Source of the DNA: Pictodentalium vernedei
Lineage: Eukaryota > Mollusca > Scaphopoda > Dentaliida > Dentaliidae
Assembly: GCA_031216915.1 (NCBI GenBank)
Contig: CM062290.1
Coordinates: forward strand, 258,702,291 to 258,766,290
DNA length: 64,000 nt
Direction: 5' to 3'
Every line of letters starts with the position of its first letter. The stretch's first letter is position 1. Position numbers and translations under genes: made by a program. Below are positions 1-11,138 of this stretch, one piece after another. Below the pieces are notes generated by a model. That model saw nothing but the letters and a program-made list of their open reading frames with translations. It did not search any database and was not told where the DNA came from.

Positions 1-454
1 AAAAGGGTGATTTCCTTGAGGAACGATAAAATTTTATGAGAATTGGTGTTGTAAAATAGGTCTCAAAGAGACACAGCATTAAAATACTGCCATATGACAA
101 TATTAAAATCTGTCCAGTGAAAAAGAATGTGTCCCACTGTCAAACCCCACCTGCAAAGAACACATTCTGATCACTTTTTATCCTCTAACAAAACAGAAGC
201 GTAAGTCTTATATGACCAATTTGACATCATGTCAAAATTACATGATCTTTTCTACAGAGGTTACCACACGAGTAATTATCCCCAAAATTAGGTTGAATAC
301 GATGGAGCTTGTAATTTGTTGCACCATCCCATTACGACTTTGAAATTTACCGTTTGCTTTTGTAATCACACTACTGTAATATTTGTATTGCAGGTTGTAT
401 CGCTAGAAAGCAAATACACTGCTTTTGCAGTTTGTAGAGATAAAAAAGTGAATA
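1..454. other. No recognisable feature
   Basis: AT-rich non-coding sequence. I see no gene, convincing exon or repeat boundary here. Confidence 0.5.
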
Positions 455-644
455 TTAACCCTCTGCACTGTTTTCAGCAGCAAATATTTCCCATAATTCA
501 GTTTTTGATATTTAACCAAATATACCTTGTTTAACAGAGCTCAGTGAGCTCTGTTAAACAAGATATAATGGGTTAAATTCATAGTTAAACAGGAAATAAA
601 CAGAATGCTTGGAGAAAATTCTGTTGCAGAGTGCTAGGGGTTAA
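455..644. mobile_element. Short TTAA-flanked MITE with a perfect central palindrome
   Basis: The segment is bounded by TTAACCCTCTGCACTG on the left and the inverted GTGCTAGGGGTTAA on the right. Its centre (526-562) is a near-perfect palindrome: two 18-bp arms, CTTGTTTAACAGAGCTCA and its reverse complement, around a single G. A related copy lies at 31709-31913, and decayed relatives lie near 12.9-13.1 kb and 42.0 kb. TTAA ends followed by CCC recall piggyBac-type target sites, but no transposase is present and the superfamily is inference. Confidence 0.6.
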
Positions 645-662
645 GACAGAACAGGCAAGTGG

Positions 663-767
663 AATCAATGACTGGAGGTGGAGTTTTCCTTGTATTTTCC
701 TTGTATTTCGCATGTGCCAAAGATGCAGATGAAATACAGGAAAAACTCCCCCAAAGGCTCATTGATT
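663..767. repeat. Imperfect inverted repeat, arms about 35 bp
   Basis: Arms at about 663-697 and 731-767 are imperfect reverse complements (AATCAATGA...GGAGTTTT...TGTATTT against AAATAC...AAAACTCC...TCATTGATT). It lies just after the TTAA MITE and is probably a fold-back relic. The stretch from 768 to about 1127 shows nothing I can name. Confidence 0.5.
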
Positions 768-1127
768 TCTGTCATCAATACTCTAACCAAGTTGTGTTCT
801 GTATTTATTCCACAATTAACCTTGAATTAAGTGAATGAAACTGATATTTTTAAAGAAAAATATCACCTTCGGCAGTCTGATAACATTCTGGCTTGACACT
901 CCCTTGTATTAAATCATTTCATTCACATCGTCATGTCACTCAGATGCGTAACATCCTATCAAAAGCATTCTTACATGATGATCTCACATGAAATTTGAAT
1001 TTTATGTGGGTGTGTATCGGGAACATTTCCCAATACCTGTATTATATCGTGTAATGTTGAATACACACAGCAATTGTGAAATAAATCACTTTTACAGTTT
1101 GTATAGACAAGAAAGCGAATGTATATC

Positions 1128-1421
1128 ACTTTGGAAAGTGCTCATCAAGCACTTTCCAACTATGTTGAACATGCCTGAAAATAAGCAGTCTGACATTTGG
1201 CGAATGAGGTCCCGAGAGGGTGAATTTGATGATGCTATCCCATACAGTGGCCCAACTTATCCTCTGGGTACCTCTTTCTGTTCAGTTATGAGACCATGAT
1301 TCAGATTCAGATTCACAGAGGGTAAATTTAGTGATACTACCCTTCTGTGCAGGGTAGAATCACTAAATTAACCCTCTGGCGACCTCATTTTGCAGATGAC
1401 AGTCTGCTTATTTTCTGCCTT
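1128..1421. repeat. Fold-back repeat with nested palindromes
   Basis: Three inverted structures overlap. A 12-bp hairpin, TTGGAAAGTGCT / AGCACTTTCCAA, lies at 1131-1159. A 28-bp arm pair at 1316-1343 and 1351-1378 matches at 26 of 28 positions. A longer diverged pair (about 1177-1240 against 1351-1416) includes AAAATAAGCAG and its complement CTGCTTATTTT. Together they look like the core of a palindromic MITE. An open frame crossing 988-1299 falls partly inside and is not convincing as a gene. Confidence 0.55.
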
Positions 1422-2180
1422 GAAATTGAACAAAACTGCATTCTGTTAGCCAATGCAGAACAGCTTGAAGTTTCTGGCTAGTGCTGAAATGATTATGCCC
1501 TTGTAATATGAAGTGTAAGTTTGGCAATACAAAAATTCTTCGATTTTTCACAATACAATAGTTTGAAAATCAAAAACAGGGCTGGACATTTTTTTAGAAA
1601 TCCACTTGTCCCATAGAGCGAGTGACTCTAAAATCTTACACATCCTACAAGACAATTGACATTTCCTACAAAAATATACACAAATCAATACTGATTTCAA
1701 ACACTGGCGTATCATTGTGGGATGAACTCAATATGAATTTTCTATACTTTTTTGAATACTGAAAACTAAAGAATAATTTGATTCAGATGAAATTTACACG
1801 AAGGCTGTACTGTGCACAGGGTTAGTTAGTTAAAAATAAACATTTTTTATAACCGGGTAGAGTAACTAATCCTCTGTGATGCACAGGGTTAGTCACACTT
1901 TTTGGTTATAAAAATTGGTAATTGCCACACACTGCATGAAAATATACATTGACTCAGGCTGTAAAAATCCACAGGATTAGTTCAATGTTACATTGGAAGC
2001 AGGATTCAAGGATCTAATGGAAATCCTTATACTGTATTGTGGAAACTGTTTTAAAGTGAATTCCAACAAGAACTATTGCTGAAGGCAATTCATACCTCCA
2101 CTGCAGTGCTGGATGAAGCACAAATGAATTAAAAACAAAGTAAGGACCGTAACTCTTGAAAAAATGCAGATGCTGGCAAC
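1422..2180. other. No gene seen; small repeated motif
   Basis: AT-rich sequence. A TGCACAGGGTTAGT motif occurs twice, near 1814 and 1881, and the TTTATAACC/GGTTATAAA pair between them suggests another eroded fold-back. No exon is supported. Confidence 0.4.
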
Positions 2181-2380
2181 TTTTTTATAACATGTACATG
2201 AGCAGTTTGTCATAAAGATCTCTCATACCAAATTTCATGGAAATTCATCCCCTCACTGGTAAGATAAAACAGCAGACGGATGCACATATGGACAGATGAA
2301 CACATGGATGGGCAGATGCATGGACAGACAGACATGTAAACCAGTATACCCTCCATTCTCTTAGAGAGAAGGTGTATAAA
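2181..2380 (+). mobile_element. Family C hairpin-capped element, 3' end remnant
   Basis: A CATACCAAATTTCATG motif (about 2225) is followed by a tract rich in GGACAGA/GATGG. A terminal hairpin at 2345-2378 pairs TATACCCTCC with GGTGTATA around TTCTCTTAGAGAGAA. The same ending (CCAGTATACC, hairpin, TATAAAA) closes the better family C copies at 55675 and 56987. The 5' part is not recognisable. Confidence 0.65.
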
Positions 2381-3045
2381 AATGAAAACACAGTCTATTT
2401 TCAATTAATAGCTTGTTTTTAGTTTACATCTATTGAAAAGTGCAGCAATTCTTGTTCCCATTTTGAATAATTAAATATAACAACAACATAACAACCACTA
2501 CAGATGTGTTGTTTGAAACAATATAACATCATTTCTTCTGAGATCCAGAGCGCTGGGGGGGGGGGGGGCCCTATTTGTTTTGGCCAACAATGTTCAAAAT
2601 GTTTGAAAATAGTAAATATAAATCTTGACAACGCTCACATTATTATCATAGCTGATGTATACACACACTTAATTGGTTGTTTAGCCACTTTCTATCCTTA
2701 ATAACACAGAACTTACTTTTCTAGTTGGCGATTATTTGAGTTAGTGCCAGCCTTGGAGTAGTAATCATTGCAAATAACAAATTATGCCATGTAGGCCTTT
2801 TGTGTGATCTGAGCAATTGTAGGGCATTGGTGGACTACCGGTACTGGGTCAGTGCCAAAAGTCCACTAAGGTCCTAAAGTCAACCAGATCGCCCAGAATC
2901 TCTGCTTACCTATCAGTTTAAAAATCACTCTGCAGCCCCATTTTTTCTGTCAAGTAAATAGATGATAAATACAAATCACATAAGTGGCCCTGCAGGGTAA
3001 TGAAAAACAAGACTAACAGTGACCGCTCAGCCAGGGATGGCCCCA
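2381..3045. other. No gene seen; G homopolymer
   Basis: Non-coding sequence with a run of about 14 G near 2555-2568. No exon or repeat ends are supported. Confidence 0.4.
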
Positions 3046-3245
3046 AACTATGACCTTGACCTCCATTGAACAAAAAAAAAAATTCTGTGTGCGACACATC
3101 GTCTACCTATAAGTAAGATGTATACCAAGTTTCAACAAAATCCAACGAAGCATCTCAGAGTTATGGAGCAGACACAGAAATCTTTGTGATGGACAGACGG
3201 AAATGATAAACATGATATTTTCGGGGGCATAATAATGCTAGATAA
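3046..3245 (+). mobile_element. Family F tandem-repeat element, decayed 3' end
   Basis: The segment carries TGACCTTGACCTCC, the cross-family motif TATACCAAGTTTCAAC, a GGACAGACGG tract and then CGGGGGCATAATAA near 3218-3235. The last motif is the complement of the ATGCCCCC motif found just inside the family F 5' end at 63901. The terminal hairpin is eroded, so this is a remnant. Confidence 0.45.
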
Positions 3246-3929
3246 GGTTTAGCTGGAAACTACATATACCTTAAATAAGAAAACAACTGGTTTGGGTTTG
3301 AACATTTTCTTTCAAGAAAGAAAGAGAAATTTCTCAAGCATGGATGCTGTAATTTTTCACTTGTCTGGTGAAACGAATGAATGTGATTTTTCACACATCC
3401 TGTACCAATATCTACTCATGGTGAGCAAATGATTGCAATTTTCCAGTCCTGAAAAATGAATAATTTTCTACATGCAGAAAAATTGTTCTATGATTTTTCA
3501 TTTGCAAGAGGTGAAAAAACCTGTTACAGAGCTTACTGTCTCAAGGATGAATTATATTCCACGACTTTCTAGGACTTGTCCAAGTTATTTTCAAGGACCT
3601 TTCAGGCAATTCCTGAGATTTTTCAATGCTATTTTCACACAGTTTGAGTATAAACTGAAAGATATATAGATTTTATAGTTTTAAAAGGACTGTTTGATCG
3701 TAAAAGTAAGACACATATTTACCAGTCATGTAAAATATCTGATAGAACAGTGAAGTACATTTTAGCTGGCAGTCACTAATCTCTATGAATGCTCAAGTTT
3801 TAATTCTTCTGAACTGCACTGAATGTTGTGCAACAGAAAAAAAAATTTTCAACTTTAATTCTCAACTGGACGAGTGCCAATTTTTAACATCTGATTTTTT
3901 TCAAAGATATTGAGTAACAAGCAAAGGGG
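3246..3929. other. No gene seen; TTCAAGGAC-type dispersed repeat
   Basis: AT-rich sequence. Around 3550-3620 it carries a degenerate dispersed repeat rich in CAAGGAC and TTTCAGG. Relatives lie near 4165-4240, 31500-31570 and 33150-33310. No terminal structure could be fixed. Confidence 0.4.
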
Positions 3930-4110
3930 AACCTTAGGTTAAAGAGATTGTGCCTAAAACTGTTTTGTTGGAATTTATTGGAGAGTGCCTAATGGCACTC
4001 TCCACTAAGTTGTAGCAAAACAATTTCATATCAACGTGGTTTTGCTCACTGCCTAGCAAACAAGCTAAGAATATAGTATGAAGCCACTAAAGTGGCTTTC
4101 AGCACATTTC
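3930..4110. repeat. Palindromic MITE-like repeat with GGAGAGTGCC hairpin
   Basis: The centre (3980-4003) is GGAGAGTGCC-TAAT-GGCACTCTCC. It is flanked by further imperfect complementarity (GTTTTGTTGG against GTAGCAAAAC). A degraded relative lies near 43985-44065 (AGAGTGCC/GGCATTCTC). Confidence 0.5.
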
Positions 4111-4299
4111 AGTAGAGCCATGATAGTGATTTCTAGAACTCAACCAGTTAAAAATGACAAACTTTCAAGGCAAATTCACAAATTTCAAGCACCTTCAGGG
4201 CCTTGAAAAACACATTTTTTCATTCAAGGACTTTCAAGGTTTGAACTACAATGAGCTCCTTGATCATGCAAAAATAAAGTTAAAAAAATGTTTACTTAC

Positions 4300-4639
4300 A
4301 TAACACACTTGAAGCATGACACATGATACAAGTGGCCATTTACAGATACTCTCTTTTCATCTAATACAGGGAAGCCACATCCATTGCAGTTATCTGCTTG
4401 TTGATTCTTCATAGACCTGTTCCATATGCTCCGTCTTGCTAAACTAGGAGACCATTTCTGTCGCATCGAGTGAGCTTTTGGACTCGAAGGGGATTTGGGA
4501 GGTAGGCTTGATGAATTTGGTAATGAGCTGGACAATTCTGTATTTAAGGGACATGTTACTGGTCTTTGTCTACGAAGCTTTCGGTCACCAGATCTTCTCA
4601 TTAACACCATCTCTTCTTCATCAAGGTCAATTACTTTCT
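4300..4639 (-). CDS. Internal exon of a LIM-domain protein (first half of the LIM domain)
   Basis: LIM domains are double zinc fingers that mediate protein-protein contacts, often in cytoskeletal or signalling proteins. This 340-bp open exon reads about 113 residues on the minus strand. It starts after an acceptor (TTTTACAG, ending at 4640) with two bases of a split codon, and ends in phase at a donor GTAAGT (4299-4294). The protein begins with an acidic stretch (KVIDLDEEE), then a basic region (MRRSGDRKLRRQRP), then a Ser/Pro-rich linker with several SPSS/SLP motifs. It ends with CNGC, 16 residues, HVSC and CFKC, which are the first zinc ligands of a LIM domain. The remaining ligands must be in a following exon at lower coordinates, which I could not find. 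The parent gene is not identified: LIMCH/LMO7-, ZNF185- or eplin-like proteins are possible. It is the only convincing host exon here. Confidence 0.8.
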
Positions 4640-5367
4640 CTGTAAAATGAATTAAAATACACTAAGCTCAAATGAAATAATTTATTTATTTATTGGTGTT
4701 TAAGGTCATTTTTAACACCTTTGGACACTTGTATATATCATGACTGCAACATAGGTATGAAGTCAGAAAATGAATGAAAATACATAATGCTCAAATAACA
4801 AAATTATTTATTTATTCATTTATTGGTTTTACTGTTATATACATTTATTATGCCTCAAAGTTAGTTTGTACAATCACAACACTGGAATGCCATCTAAGGA
4901 TTCTGCCATATCAGGTAACTCACCTCATATTATTTGATATCAGAGGAGTAGCAGCCATTACTGTTTTGATCAAATTGATGAATTTCCACTCGCTTTGAAT
5001 TTTCAAAATTTAAGAGCATTTAAGTATCAAAAATGTTTTTAAACTACAGTATTTATTGATTTAAAACATTAAATATTTTAAAAAATACACACAAAATATT
5101 ATTTGTTGTCTCAAAACTGGCAAAAGTTCTTTATTGTTTTTACGACTCTATACTGTCAATAGAGTTTCAATTTTTTATGCTGAAGTGAACATTTTCTTTA
5201 CAGTTTATTCAACAGATTAAAAGTGATTTTTTTAACATTTAAAAATGCTTTGTTAACCCTTTTCAGGTGGTAATAACAGTAAATGTATGTAAGGTTTTTT
5301 AGTCCTTTATTTTGTAAACAAATATTGCACTTCAAACAGCGAAGATTGTTTAATGTCACCATGGATA
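4640..5367. other. Intron-like sequence with SINE tail and local duplication
   Basis: This lies directly upstream (minus-strand sense) of the LIM exon and is presumably intron. At 4680-4760 it has TTTATTTATTTATTGG and GTTTAAGGTCA, which match the 3' tail of the SINEs found elsewhere, in minus orientation. About 50 bp around 4651-4697 recurs, diverged, at 4771-4827. The rest is AT-rich with no exon seen. Confidence 0.5.
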
Positions 5368-5495
5368 CATAGTGGTGCCAGTTACCACTGATGCTTTTGT
5401 GTGGTGCAGTCAATAGCGGTTTCTAAAAAAACATAGCAGTGCCAGTTACCGTTGATGCTTTTGTGTGGTGCAGTCAAAGGCGGTTTCTAAAACAA
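5368..5495. repeat. Two-copy 64-bp tandem duplication
   Basis: Units at 5368-5431 and 5432-5495 share CAGTTACC, GATGCTTTTGTGTGGTGCAG and GCGGTTTCTAAAA with few differences. The family D element starts at the end of the second unit. Confidence 0.8.
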
Positions 5496-6965
5496 CAAGA
5501 GCGCTCGTATCACTGAAGCAATACAATGTCCCCTACCGGACTAATGAGCATTAATAATTATACAAATGTTATAACCTAGATGTGATCAGCATGAATTTCG
5601 TTGAAGCATTTCCCAAAAAAGTCCAGAAAACTGATATTTTGGCGCTTTTCCATATTTCCAAGGGCCATAACTCACACAAGAATAATGCAATCAGCATGAA
5701 ACTCAAACCTGATCTGTAAGTCATCGTTCTATTGTAGGTTACCAAGAATGAAATCATTCAGTTGAAGCATTTCAAAAAAAAAGTCCGGAAAACGAAAGTA
5801 TGACTGACAGACTGACTGACAGACTGATGGATGGACAAAGTACAAATGAAACTTGATCTGTAAGTCATCGTTCTATAGTAGGTTACCAAAAATGAAATCA
5901 TTCCGTTGAAGCGTTTCCAAAAAAAGTCCGGAAATCTAAAGTATAACCGACAGACTGACTGACAGACTGACGGATGGATGGACAGAGTGTAAATGAAACT
6001 TGATCTGTAAGTCATCGTTCTATTGTAGGTTACCAAAAATGAAATCATTCCATTGAAGCGTTTCCAAAAAAAGTCCAGAAAACTAAAGTACGACCGACAG
6101 ACTGACTGACAGACTGACGGATGGATGGACAGAGTGTAAATGAAACATGATCTGTAAGTCATTGTTCTATAGTAGGTTACCAAAAATGAAATCATTCCGT
6201 TGAAGCGTTTCCAGAAAAACTCCGGAAAACTGATATTTTGGCGCTTTTCCATATTTTCAAGGGCAATAACGCACACAAAAATAAGGCAATCAGCATGAAA
6301 CTCAAACTTGATCTGTAAGTCATCCTTCTATAGTAGGTTATCAAAAATGAAATCATTCCGTTGAAACGTTTCCAAAAAAAGTCTGGAAAACTGAAATTTT
6401 GGCACTTTTCCATATTTCCAAGGGCCATAACTCACACAAAAATATTGCAATCAGCATGAAACTCAAACTTGATCTGTAAGTCATCGTTCTATAGCAGTTT
6501 ACCAAAAATGAAATCATGCCGTTGAAGCATTTCCAAAAAAACTCAGGAAAACTGATATTTTGGCGCTTTTCCATATTTCCAAGGGCCGTAACTCACACAA
6601 GAATAATGCAATCACCATGAAACTCAAATTTGATCTGTAAGTCATCATTCTATAGTAGTTTACCAAAAATGAAATCATTCTGTTGAAGCGTTTCCAAAAA
6701 AACTCTGGAAAACTGATATTTTGGTGCTTTTTCCAATATTTCCAAGGGCCGTAACTCACACAAGAATAATGCAATCAGCATGAAACTCAAACTTGATCTG
6801 TACGTCATCGTTCTATAGTAGATTACCAAAAATGAAATCATTCCATTGAAGCATTTCCAAAAAAACTCCGGAAAACTAAAGTGTGACTGACAGACTGACA
6901 GACTGACGGATGGACGGAGTGCAAACCTATAGTCCCCTCCATCGATGCCGGTAGGGGACTATTAA
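5494..6965 (+). mobile_element. Family D hairpin-capped tandem-repeat element
   Basis: The 5' end is AACAAGAG followed by the palindrome GAGCGCTC (5499-5506). The subterminal motif GTCCCCTACCGG (5528-5539) is exactly complemented by CCGGTAGGGGAC (6948-6959). A 3' hairpin pairs AGTCCCCT (6931-6938) with AGGGGACT (6953-6960). The body holds about eight monomers of 143-164 bp, marked by GATCTGTAAGTCATCGTTCT. Some carry CCATATTTCCAAGGGC; three shorter ones near 5790-6130 carry GACTGACAGACTGACGGATG instead. That tract normally precedes the 3' terminus, and it also does so here at 6885-6920. Minus-strand open frames across the array are repeat artefacts. Confidence 0.8.
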
Positions 6966-7326
6966 ACATCCAGTCTTTCTTTGTTTCTCATGAAAATTAA
7001 GTAATTCCTTGATTTATATGGACTTTTGACATAATAAATATCTTACATGGCATGTAGCCATGTAGCTGGCTGATACATTTCCATTCAAGGCTATTACATA
7101 GCTGCAGATGACTTTAACAGTGTTTCTACATTATTGCTGGCTGCCTGTACAGAAAGCCAACAATAATGTAAAACAAACTGTCAAGTTAAAAGCATCCTAC
7201 CAGTTGAGTTCTCAAAGAAGAATACACCTGGGACAACTTTTATAGAGCAATATAAAATGCACAGTTTGTGACTGTATCTGGACTTGCTTGAGTGCAAGAA
7301 GCCACTACCAGGACCTTAAAAATAAA
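6966..7326. repeat. Dispersed repeat with TACATTATTG stem
   Basis: An inverted repeat at 7127-7170 pairs TACATTATTG.TGGCT with AGCCAACAATAATGTA. The neighbouring text (GCATCCTACCAGTTGAGTTCTC and ACAACTTTTATAGAGC) recurs, diverged, at about 29800-29930. This is an interspersed repeat of unknown class. Confidence 0.55.
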
Positions 7327-8737
7327 AGTGTCTAGGACACTGTAGCTTAATTTGACTGTGTTCAGTGTTTGATGGAAACGATAATGTTCAATGTTTATGA
7401 AAGGATTATGAAATAAGACAAGAATTGTGATAATTGAGAATATGTTAATTTCTGTTCCCTGTAAACTATGTTTTCAATAAGAATAATTTGAGTGTAGACT
7501 GTACTAAAGAATTAAGACCTGGGTTGTTATGGCCCCAACAGTTAACGAATGTCAACCAAAGTTACCAAGTTACAGTAAAATCATTCCAAAATGAGTCATC
7601 CTACCAAGTTACAATGAAATCCATTCATAAATATAACTCGTAGACTTTGCTAAAGGATCTAGGTCATGTGATGGTTCAGCAGTCACAGTTGACCGATCAT
7701 GACAAAAATAGGAGAGTCTCATCTAGATATAAGCTATCTTACCAAGTTACAATGAAGTCCATTCATAAAAACAACCTGTAAGCAGTGCTAAAGGAATCTA
7801 GGTCAACTGACCAGGCAGTGGAAATGGCTGACCTCGAGAACTCATCATACCAAGTTATCCTGCTAAGTTACAATGAAATTGCTTCATAAATATGAACTGT
7901 GGAGTATTTGTGCTAAACAAATCTAGGTCACATGCCTGTGCGGCTGTCATGGTTGACCAATCATAGCCAAAATAGGGTGTTCTAATCTAGACATTATACA
8001 GAGTCATCCTACAATGTTGCAATAAAATCCCTTCATAAATTTATATGATCTGTAAACTGTGCTAAAGGTTTTTAGGCTTTGGGTCTGGGTATCCTTCACA
8101 GTTGACCAATCACGACCAAAAGGGAATGTTCCCATCTAGACATCATATGGAGTCACCTTACCAAGTGACAATGAAATCCCTTCATAAATACGACCTGTAG
8201 ACTGTGCTTAAGGTTTTGGGGTTTTTGGCTCTCGCATCAGTCATGGCGGACCGATGGTGACAAAAAGATGTTCTCATCTAGACATCATATGGAGTCATCC
8301 TGCCAAGCTACAATGAAATCCCTTCATAAATACGACCTACAGACTGTGCTAAAGGTTTTTGGGTTTCGGGGCCCCGCAGTCACCACAGTTGACTCAAAAC
8401 TGGCAAAAGGGACCAAAAAGGGGATGTTCTCATCTAGATATTATATGGAGTCATCCTACGAAGTTACAATGAAATCCCTTCATAAATAAAAATATGTCCT
8501 GTAGATTGTGCTAAAGGTTTCAGGCTTTGGGCTCTCACAGCCGTCATGGTGGACCGACTGCGACCAAAAGGGGTTGTTCTCATCTAGACATGGCCTCAAA
8601 CCTGCATATGAAATTTCATGATGATCGGACAAGAACTACAGGGTGTAGCCTGTGCCAAAGAAAATGTGAACAGACTGACAGACTTCTGCACGCGTGATGG
8701 CAATAGCTTATCTTGACTTTATCAAGTTGAGCTAAAA
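7327..8737 (+). mobile_element. Family B hairpin-capped tandem-repeat element (copy 1)
   Basis: The 5' hairpin AGTGTCTAGGACACT (7327-7341) is followed by AGCTTAATTTGAC. The 3' hairpin (8705-8733) pairs AGCTTATCTTGA with TCAAGTTGAGCT and is followed by AAAA. The body holds diverged monomers of roughly 130-150 bp. They are recognised by CCTACCAAGTTACAATG, AAATCCCTTCATAAATA, GTGCTAAAGG, GGGCT and TTCTCATCTAGACAT. Before the terminus it carries the cross-family ATGAAATTTCATGATGATCGG motif and CAGACTGACAGACTTC. Confidence 0.8.
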
Positions 8738-8940
8738 AGGAGGGTACCAGAGTAAAACATCCTTGCTCATGTTCCATATTCAGTCAAACGCAAATAAAAT
8801 TTTGTTTATATAAATCTGTTTGTGGGTACTCTGCAAAATTTTTTAATAAAACAAATTTTGGTGAACAAATCCAGAGCACCAAAAATAAACATATATCATA
8901 ACTGCAACACAGGTATCAAGTCAAAATACATAAAATAAAT

Positions 8941-9830
8941 TAAACAAACCAACAATGTTAAGCATCAACCAAGGCCTGGACAACCCCAAAAGACTTTTTC
9001 TCAGGAAGATCGGAGTCTGGCATGCTTCGATAGGCATGAACCATTTGCTTCAAGTGGGAGTTTTGAAATGCCGTTGGCTCCCCAACAGACATTTGTGCAA
9101 CTGAACTGTCCGAAACCATCTCAAAGCACTGAGAATGAGGTCCACAAGGGTCAACAAGCATCCAGCTCTGTCCAATCAGCATCAAAGACAGTGTTTGAAG
9201 TGGTATATGGCACGACAACATTGGAATCTCAGGACGTTGAGGAGAGTCCATTGGTCAGACTAGAGTAGGTTCCTGCATCACGTCACAGATGGTCGCATGA
9301 GACTGTGGAGGAATAGAAATACTGCTTACATGCCCAGAAACATCAGACCTACTGTTCCTTATAGTGGAGGATCCCCCAAGCCATCCGAAGGATGTGATGG
9401 ATGAGGCAATTCTTTGAATACAAGCCTGTAGGCTTCTCAGATGTAACACTGGCATATTATTTTGCATGGAATTACTGTTTCAGCTCACTTCAAAGCACTA
9501 AAGTTTGAAGGTCACACACAAACACTAAAATACTCAGCTCAAGTGGAAAGTGTTGTCTCTTCAAAGAGTGGCCATATTTAATGATAGAAACCCCTCCATA
9601 AATGAGGTGGGAAACAGAGAAAAAAGTGTACAGTGTACGATGTACTGTGTACTTTTTGGCCTATCAGGGTGGTTGTTACATCCTCAAGCCAACAGACTTG
9701 TATTCAAAGAATTCCATCATCCATCACATCCTTAGGATGGCTTGGATGAGGTGGGGGGGATTCTTTTCCATAAAGCCTTCCAGCTTCTCAGATGTAACAC
9801 TGGCATGATTTCAAAGCTTTTATCATTAAA
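8941..9830 (-). other. Unassigned region with open frames and an inverted duplication
   Basis: Base composition here is more balanced than in the flanks. On the minus strand an open frame at 9255-9467 and another at 8958-9251 follow each other in different frames. They contain no motif I recognise, so they may be a broken gag-like frame or an unrelated gene relic. A 48-bp segment (9377-9424) is repeated in inverted form at 9697-9744 with 44 matches. The CTTCTCAGATGTAACACTGG block is repeated directly near 9435 and 9783. Its position just downstream of the DIRS-like remnant raises the possibility that it belongs to that element's complex terminal repeats; this is inference. Confidence 0.35.
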
Positions 9831-10025
9831 TATGAGTACATGTAGCCACATAGCGACACAGGTATGATCAATGTAGTGTGTATGTCACATATCGCATATT
9901 CTCTGAATGTCGTGTGCAGAGAAGTAATCAGAGTGAAAAAGAACTCCTGAGAGAGTAACAACAACCAATACAGATAAATCCATTTCTCTATTGACGTTTT
10001 TTTCTACAAAAACAGTAACGAATCA

Positions 10026-10491
10026 CTGAATCCAAGCTGTTTGAAGGCTGTACTTCAACCGACATGTACATGAATGATATCAAGTCACGTCAAGAGGGTG
10101 TGTGAGAACTGTTCATCTGTGTGTTCAAGGTTCCTGCAATAAAAACCGGGAAAAGTTTTCGCAGATTGCCAGTTTGCAGCCTTTAAAACCTGACTCAATG
10201 GAAGACCTCTCCAAGCAGCTGTTGAAGTTGCCTCCCACAGAATGTGCCTTAAAAGAACTGAATCCAAGCTGTTTGAAGGCTGTACTTCAACCGACATGTA
10301 CATGAATGATATCAAGTCACGTCAAGAGGGTGTGTGAGAACTGTTCATCTGTGTGTTCAAGGTTCCTGCAATAAAAACCGGGAAAAGTTTTCGCAGATTG
10401 CCAGTTTGCAGCCTTTAAAACCTGACTCAATGGAAGACCTCTCCAAGCAGCTGTTGAAGTTGCCTCCCACAGAATGTGCCTTGAAAGAACT
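10026..10491. repeat. Tandem duplication, two units of 232 bp
   Basis: Units start at 10026 and 10258 and are nearly identical; one visible difference is AAAAGAACTG against GAAAGAACTG at the end. On the minus strand each unit encodes the C-terminal end of a DIRS-type tyrosine recombinase, including its tyrosine motif. The near-identity shows the duplication is recent compared with the decay of the element. Confidence 0.9.
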
Positions 10492-11072
10492 GTTAACGCC
10501 TGCTTTATGTATACAATCAGAAACCCATCAAGCAAATGTAGATGTAGATATTGATTTCTTGGTTTTGAAAGAAATAAATAGTTTATCAGATTTTCGTATG
10601 TTTTTGTCTTTTCTAAGTATGTCTCCAAAGTGTGTACCACAACAAGCCGATCATCAGTATATTTGAAAAGATTAATGTTATATGAAATATGTCCTGGCTG
10701 GGATGTCTTTTGCAGAGTGGCAGTTACAAAACTAATGCCACTGGAAGTCTTTTGCATGTAATTTAGATCTAATGAGGTAAATGTATGCACTCGTTGGGGT
10801 GAGACAAGTGCCATGAGAGATTCTAGTTTTTTGGTCAAAATATCAAGCGATAGAGTGTCGAGAGGATATAAGGTTTTTAAGTAATTTAAGGCCACAAAAA
10901 CATCCCAAGTGTAGCTATATCTCGGCATCAGTGGTTTGTAATTAAAGAACCCTTTCATAAATCTGGTAACAAGTGGTGTCGATGAAAACTCAGATCTACC
11001 AAGTGCAAGCATGGTTTGGATTAACATGGACTTATGTGTATTCACAAAACTGTATGACTTGTGGCTTCCCAA
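10317..11072 (-). pseudogene. DIRS-type tyrosine recombinase remnant
   Basis: In DIRS-type retroelements this enzyme inserts the circular cDNA in place of an integrase. The 251-residue open frame shows the conserved N-terminal half (LVTRFMKGFFN at 35-45, PRYSYTWDV at 50-58). The first catalytic arginine is in LVSPQR (R94). Near the C-terminus is the region TSTAAWRGLPLS...ILKAANW-like...TFPGFY, with the catalytic tyrosine at 234. Two things suggest it is dead. The HxxR box reads HILW (199-202), so the second catalytic arginine is replaced by tryptophan. The segment between about 165 and 198 is shorter and poorly conserved. The frame runs into the second copy of the 232-bp duplication; the first copy (10085-10315) repeats only the C-terminal piece. 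Confidence 0.8.
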
Positions 11073-11138
11073 AATAGAAAGATAATTTAGAACCTGAACT
11101 TCAGTGGATTGAACATAACTAACGTTTTGTGTATCACA

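Noticed and set aside
5758-6841. Overlapping frames with MISFLVTYYRTMTYRS repeats
   Set aside because: They are translation of the family D monomers, not a repeat protein; the frames break between monomers.
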